Assembly (NCBI GenBank): GCA_024362935.1
Contig: JANCRA010000014.1
Span: 4,731,001-4,795,000, forward strand
Source of the DNA: Setophaga petechia
Taxonomy: Eukaryota; Chordata; Aves; Passeriformes; Parulidae
Direction: 5' to 3'
Length of the DNA: 64,000 bases
This document shows positions 39,417 to 64,000 of the stretch, piece by piece (position 1 is the first letter of the stretch; each line of letters begins with the position of its first letter). Position numbers and translations under genes: made by a program. Under the pieces are notes generated by a model that was not told where the DNA came from, searched no databases, and was given only the letters and a program-made list of their open reading frames with translations.

Positions 39417-39470
39417 TCACCAGGCTTCGGTGTAGCGGACGTCCACCTCCTTTAGGTTGGGGAGTTTAGC
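39417..39470 (-). CDS. CMIP: CMIP terminal coding exon (C-terminus and stop)
   Basis: CMIP is a cytoplasmic adaptor with a PH domain and C-terminal leucine-rich repeats. It is reported to bind Fyn, filamin A, the PI3K p85 subunit and RelA in T cells and podocytes. This exon encodes AKLPNLKEVDVRYTEAW followed by TGA at 39,419-39,417, identical to the known vertebrate C-terminus as I recall it. It is the last leucine-rich unit (LPNLKEVDV). The acceptor CTCACAG lies just above 39,470, and the exon begins in phase 0. Confidence 0.97.
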   Translation of the reverse strand, partial: AKLPNLKEVDVRYTEAW

Positions 39471-42490
<3,020 letters not shown>

Positions 42491-43455
42491 CTATGTGCAG
42501 CACTCCCAGGAAAAAGCTGAATAGCATAAAATACAGAAATACAAATGGATAAACAGCTGTTTGGGCCCTCATCCAGGAAAAAGTCCCTATTTAGGAAGGG
42601 CCATTAAGCATATGCTTAAGACTGCTGACTTCAAAGGAGTTCAGTCAACTTCTCATAATCAGTTTCCTGCACATTATTCTGGATAGTGCCCGTTCTCAGT
42701 GCTCTGCATGGGCTCACAGGGGCCATGCTGATCTGGCAGTCCTCCCTCTCCTCCCCCCATTCCCATTTTAGGCCCCAGTACTTAGCAGAATAGTTTCCTA
42801 AGATGAGCCATAACTACTGGCCTGTCTGGCACGTCTGCCTAGGATCAAGCCTATTAAAGCAGCCCTCCAAATCCAGCAGTGAGGTTTGTAATGCACTGCT
42901 GGGAGCAGGAGGGAGGTTCACTCCAGCACATCGAGCTCCTCTCAGTGCTCAGGGAATCCTGCATGCCTCACTCTGACTTGCCTTGTTTAAACCAAGAACA
43001 GGCAGAGTTTCACCTTCCCAAGAATGAAGGAACAAAAAATGCCAGGAGGAGTAGGGAACCTGCTACACAGAGAAGCTGCCAAGTGGCTTTGCAACCTTCA
43101 CCTCCTGCAGCACAAAGGCAGGTCCCACCCAGAGGGGATACCCATAGAAGAAATCTGGAAAGTCCCTGGGCAAGAGGTGAACCACGTGAGATGGGGACAG
43201 GAGACATCAGTGAAGCCAGAGGCAAGATCTAGAGTATGGCTCAGCAGGACAAAGCCACACAAGGCCACTCAGTGCCATCAGGCTCAGGTCACCATCCCAC
43301 AGCAGGACAGGGCAATGAGGAGGGAAGATCAAACCCAAACGCAGCCACAGCCTGTCCTAAACCCCTGCAAAAGCACTGAGGGATCCACCTCTGGCCCAAA
43401 CCCACACGAACTCCTCAGAGGCCACCCAAGTGTCCCACAGAGCCCCCGTTTGTCA

Positions 43456-46442
<2,987 letters not shown>

Positions 46443-46490
46443 TGTGGACTTGGATGGCAGCGTTAACCTTGTGGGGCCACCTTTTCTTTG
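46443..46490 (-). CDS. CMIP: CMIP 48-bp micro-exon (linker)
   Basis: This exon of 16 codons is in phase 0 at both ends and encodes QRKGGPTRLTLPSKST, the basic, Ser/Thr-containing linker before the leucine-rich repeats. It matches the segment expected between the flanking exons in vertebrate CMIP. The acceptor CTTTTACAG lies above 46,490 and a strong donor GTAAGT below 46,443. It is easily missed because it is so short. Skipping it would remove the linker without a frameshift. Confidence 0.96.
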
Positions 46491-49040
<2,550 letters not shown>

Positions 49041-51493
49041 CTATTCGAGAAACAGAGGTAAAATTAGGGGGTGTAGGCCTAAGAAACACAAATACCTCTG
49101 GAAGGGATATTGTTAAGCAGTCAAAAAGTGTTACTTGTTTGCAATAAACCTAAAGGAATCTTTACAGTCAGGGTTGCAGTGTCTCAACAGCTTTACTGCT
49201 GAATGGAAGTGACTTTTTGAAGAAGGTGATGCCCAGTGAGATCTGAGGGAGGGGGAAGTTTTACTCCATAAAGGAGCCCAGCTGACAGCCTCACAGAGGC
49301 TCCCCAGGAACCAGCAGAGCAGCTGTGCAATTGCCCCCATTCCCAGTAACCTGATGACCCCAGCCCGGGGAAGCACTGGGGATTTTGCTCTCGCATCTGT
49401 TTGCGCTTGGGTTTCTCTGGAAATGCCAGCTGGGGAGCAGGGGCTGTGTGGGATGGGTGTCTAGGTAAGAGGCACTGCTGCTGGCAATCTGCTGGCCCTG
49501 GATAAGGGCTGCTGACAGACAAAATCACCTGTTCAGGATGAACACACAGGACCTGACTGGGGAAGGATGGATTGCTTAAAGAAAATCCAGCAGTCCTAAG
49601 CACTAAGTCAGAGATGACTTCATGGGTTTTCATGCTCTTGGGCCACTATCCTGCTTTCTCTTTTGCTCAGTTTTCCCTGAAAGGAAAGGACTGCTGAGAA
49701 CATGCCCTGAGTGGCACTCCTTCGAGTCCTTGAGCTGACAAAACTGTTGTGCAGACTCTCTGAAAGCTCCAGAAAGCACCATGTGACATCACATAGTAAC
49801 GCCTATGGCGGAAATGCAAAGCCACTTGTACAAATCAAATATGTCTCTTCTCAGAAAATCAGTTGGTCATGTTATTTCCAATGTAAATGCCTTAGAGATT
49901 AAATGCTGGGTTCATAGAAGAAAGTCTTATTTCATAACCCAGATGGCTGATTCACCATTTGCTGAATGAGAATTTGCATTTTCCAACAGCCTAGGCAGGA
50001 AGAGCTCCATTATGTGGACTCAACATCAGCACTACCCTACAATAACCTTGTAAATGCATTCAGTGCCCTCCCTGGCTCAAGGATTGCCTGCACTATGTTC
50101 AATACTGCTAAAATATCACAACCATGCCATGATGAGGCCAATTCCATGTGAAGCATGTCTTCATTATCAGCAAGCTCTTCAGAAAAACAGAAAATCTTTT
50201 TTTCCTTAAGCCTCCATCAGCTCAGATGGCCTTTAAAAATGTGAACCTCCAAGCCAAAAGAGATTTCATTTCATGCAGTTTTCATTAAGTTTTTTTAGAG
50301 GTTTTCTTGAGAAATGGAAAATACTGACACTGACAGTAAAGTAACATTAGGTGCATCTCAGAACAGGGTGTTTTTCCAACTTTATGGTTAGTTGTTAGCA
50401 GCTCTTTAAGTATTTATCAACATCCTTGCAAAGGGCACAGAGTGCTGCATATTAATGTGTGTTAGCATTGTGCTTTCTCATGCACGCCATCTCCTGATGC
50501 TCATAAATATCCTGAATGGCTCTCAGGAGAAATGATACCGTTCTGAAGAAATTTTCTTTTCAAAGATAAAAGACAGATGAACAGTGAAGAGGGGTGAAAC
50601 CTTTTGTAAACACTCTTCTTCCATTATCAGTTTCAGAGGTAACTGATCCATCTGAATTTCAGGGTACAGACATTGATGTTCTGTATGTCCCAAAATGTTC
50701 AGCATGTGGGAGATGCACAAAGTGTAGAAAGTCACTTCACTATGTACCCAAAGCCAACTTCAATAAATGTTTTCCCCCTTACCAGGGAAAGGCAGTAATA
50801 TAATTTCCATCTTACTTGGTATATGGAGAATTCATACAGTGAGTACTTGACCCAGGTTGCACAGAAGACAGTGATGTGCTTAAATCACATCACTGATTAA
50901 AACCTGTTATTTTCTGTCTAGCCCTTCTCAGAGTTACAAAAGAAATAACTGCTGCAAATGGAATGCTGGTTTCTAATTACACCTCTTCACAACAATGTAA
51001 TTGGGCAGAGACACTGGTAACACCTTTTTATATCTATCCATCCATCCCTTGATTAAACCAATGTAACTGTTGGTTTTAAATTCCAGGGTAGCCTACAAAT
51101 GTAAACTATAGGTGTGGATGTACAGAACAGTCTGTCTCCCAGTTTTCCATGTTCCCTGAGAGAGTTTTTTGTACAGACAGGCAAAGACAGGTATTTACAA
51201 ATACAGAAACACATACATATGCACAAGCATGGTTTGTGTATTACACTACCAGTGAGAAAACATGAAAAGGTTCAAAAAGAGAACAGTAACTTGCTAACCA
51301 AAATGCAACTGCAAGGGAGGTCAATGGATTTGGTGGCAGAAAGATCTGGATTTTCTGGTGAACACTCATGGTTAACAAAACAGCGATTTTGATAATTTAT
51401 TTTTTGACAAAAACAAGTAAAACCCGTTACTGCCCACTAGGCATTAGTTACTTCTTGCAAAGTTTGTAAACCCCCATTGCTGCAGACACCCAC
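49041..51493 (-). other. CMIP: CMIP intron (2.5 kb)
   Basis: The intron runs from donor GTGGGT at 51,493 to acceptor ATAG at 49,041. It is largely AT-rich and unremarkable. No transposon is clearly recognisable. Confidence 0.92.
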
Positions 51494-51601
51494 CATACTG
51501 GCAAAGAGCTCTCCATCGTCATCACAGGCCACTCCCCCAGGGCTGTAGAGCTGGAACCAGCCGTCCTTGCCAGCCCTCACGCTCAGCAAACACGAGTGCA
51601 C
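51494..51601 (-). CDS. CMIP: CMIP coding exon, eighth from the 3' end
   Basis: The 108-bp exon (36 codons, phase 0 to 0) encodes VHSCLLSVRAGKDGWFQLYS, PGGVACDDDGELFASM. The Gly/Asp-rich end (GGVACDDDGE) is characteristic of CMIP. The acceptor TTCTTGGCAG lies above 51,601 and the donor GTGGGT below 51,494. Confidence 0.98.
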
Positions 51602-53041
51602 CTGCCAAGAAGTGAACACAGTGGGAAGGTTACAGCTCCTGCCAATAACCACCAGCATCTCCCACACCGGGCCAAAAGGAACTGCAGAACCAGGGACTGC
51701 TGGAAACCCCATGGTTAATATTCCAATCTGCAGAGCTGCAGGCCAGTCTCCCCTCCCAGAATCCATTTTTTCAGTATAAGCAAGAGGGAAGCTGCACCAT
51801 CCCTTATGGCATGGTCCTTTTCATTCCCTTTACACAAATCAAACAAGAAATGGCTCTAATCTAGAACAGCTCCTTTCACTTGGGAAAAAAAAAAAAAAAC
51901 ACCACCAAAATACAAACAGAAAAACCCCACAAATTTCTCAGCTTCTGTCATTCTCCCCCTGTCCTCCCAGCATGTGTGTCTATACATCTGATGTGATCTG
52001 CATACCAAATGTGGTGGCTGATGGCTTGCTCATTCCAATCATTAACAATTGTTATTACTCCTGCTCTAATAAAATTTGACCAGAGTCAGGGTGAAGGAAG
52101 TCCACAGGGAAAACTCAACATCCACAGGGAAAACTCAACAGGGATACACAGCACGGAAGCTGCACTGGAAAACTGGCACCAGTGAGCAACCATTAGTCTA
52201 AATTTGGCCCACTGTAGAGATTACTATATTTAGTCCCACAATTTAATAGAGAAGTCATAATTAAGCTTTATTTTTTCCTTTTCTTTTTTTTTTTCCTTCA
52301 CTTGAAGAAACAGATGTTCCATTTCAATTTTTGAGGTGTGTTGTGTGGGAGGTAAATTCTTTCCTTTGGGCACAGAATTCTAGTGACAGATGAAATCCTG
52401 GTGCCATTCTAGGACAAGAAGGTCTCTTCTGACAAGGGTAACTACTGCTCACAAGAGCTAAACCCGTGGAAATGAGGAGTTCTGGGCAGTGATGATACAG
52501 CTTCACCCCCAGTTTGAGGGAGCTTTCCTGCCTTCATGCCAAAAGCAAGAATCACTGTGGATGAGAGGTTCCCTGTGACTCAGCCAAAGCTGATGATGCT
52601 GAGCAGGCTCTGAGTGAAGCTTTGAGGCTGCAGCAACACTCTCACCCCAGGAACACACCCCCACCCCCTTCCTGCTGCCAATTCATGACAATTACAGGCA
52701 TTTGCACACAACAGAGCTGGAACACAGCTACACAAAATCTCTTCTTTTGTAAGCTGTGTGGATCCATGGATTTTGGTACAGAAGATGAAAAGCTCTGAGT
52801 GATCCCACAGAAAAATCTTTCTGGTTGCAGTTTAGAACAAGGACATCAACTGATGCCAGACAAGGAGGTGACAACACATAAACCTTACACATAAACCACC
52901 CTGGGAGGCCACTACTGCTTAGAGGTCTAGGCAGAGTAAAACCACACTGTGTTTTGGAACAAACAACTTAAGGAGAGATCTGAACAAGTGCAGTTGCAAT
53001 CCCTCCAACTAATGCTCTGTGTAAACTGCCAACAAACTCAC
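51602..53041 (-). other. CMIP: CMIP intron (1.4 kb)
   Basis: The intron runs from donor GTGAGT at 53,041 to acceptor GCAG at 51,602. It contains an A15 run near 51,885-51,899 and a perfect 20-bp tandem duplication at 52,101-52,140. Confidence 0.92.
52101..52140. repeat. 20-bp perfect tandem duplication
   Basis: Two identical adjacent copies of TCCACAGGGAAAACTCAACA occupy 52,101-52,120 and 52,121-52,140. Perfect identity suggests a recent duplication. Confidence 0.97.
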
Positions 53042-53090
53042 TTCTTGCCTCGGGTCCTCTGCAAATCTCTGAATCACATATTTCAGCTCC
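53042..53090 (-). CDS. CMIP: CMIP 49-bp coding exon, ninth from the 3' end
   Basis: The exon contributes one base completing a Lys codon, then ELKYVIQRFAEDPRQE. The acceptor TTTTTTTCAG lies above 53,090 and the donor GTGAGT below 53,042. It converts the phase from 2 to 0 and so separates the two runs of symmetric exons. Confidence 0.97.
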
Positions 53091-53539
53091 CTGAAAAAAA
53101 TAAGAATGAGAAGGACAAGAATAAGCAGCTGCTGGTTGCAGTATTTGCACAAGTATCACATTTCTCTTGAAAAACACCTAAAATTATACATATTAATGCA
53201 ATTTAGAGAGAAACAAGTTGAACTCCTTCCAGAGAAAGGAAATATGATGCCTAAAAGTTATTACCAAGGACAGTGTCTGCTCACAATAGCCTAGAAAATG
53301 TATCTGAGATGTGCATTGACAAACTCCTTTGTAAATTCTATCAGCACCCAGTGGCTTTAGTCCTTGGGCTCCTGCTAGCACAATAAATTACAAAGAGAAC
53401 TTTTTATTGCTAACAGAACATGCCTACAGCCCTTCACAGATAAAAGCCATTACAGACACAATACTGAATAATGCATCATTGCTATTATTGACTAATACAA
53501 GAATTTATTCAATAAAACAAAGGAGCCCCAGAAACTTAC

Positions 53540-53566
53540 TTTGTGAATTTCTCATGTGCGAGAGCC
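53540..53566 (-). CDS. CMIP: CMIP 27-bp micro-exon
   Basis: Only 27 bases are exonic. The first base completes a Glu codon, then come ALAHEKFT and two bases of a Lys codon completed by the next exon. The acceptor CCATTTCAG lies above 53,566 and a strong donor GTAAGT below 53,540. The encoded EALAHEKFTK matches vertebrate CMIP, and the phases on both sides agree, so the exon is secure despite its size. It is phase-symmetric, so skipping would remove nine residues in frame. Confidence 0.96.

Positions 53567-64000
<10,434 letters not shown>

Overview
This window is vertebrate genomic DNA, most likely from a bird and plausibly a passerine. The evidence is a full-length 3' end of a CR1 LINE, short introns, low repeat content, and two recognisable vertebrate genes in conserved order. 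Both genes lie on the minus strand. No prokaryotic, plasmid, phage or CRISPR-type content is visible, and I found no undescribed biological system.

Right part (37.5-64 kb): this holds the 3' two-thirds of CMIP (c-Maf-inducing protein). There are fourteen coding exons, each bounded by AG/GT splice signals, with reading phases that match across every junction. Together they encode the C-terminal 498 residues, ending in the leucine-rich repeats. The gene continues to the right beyond the window, where its PH-domain exons should lie. A 3' UTR of about 1.9 kb runs from the stop at 39,417 to a poly(A) signal at about 37,505.

Left part (1-8.3 kb): this holds the 5' end of PLCG2 (phospholipase C gamma-2). 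The first coding exon lies at 4,052-4,285. A CpG island at about 7.4-8.25 kb very probably contains the promoter and a non-coding first exon with a consensus splice donor at 7,821/7,820. The rest of PLCG2 lies to the left, outside the window. The order CMIP then PLCG2 in the same orientation is the one known from mammals (established knowledge).

Middle part (8.3-37.5 kb): this is the intergenic spacer. It has only short chance reading frames, simple repeats, two CpG-enriched patches (about 21.3-21.6 and 29.5-29.75 kb) and an AT-rich hairpin. I could not support any gene in it.

The two genes are functionally related. Both encode PH-domain signalling proteins of lymphocytes: PLCG2 produces IP3 and DAG downstream of antigen receptors, and CMIP is a scaffold-like adaptor that modulates T-cell and podocyte signalling. 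The most curious local observation is a 33-bp minisatellite abutting a CMIP exon. Each of its units carries a copy of a 3' splice-site-like sequence.
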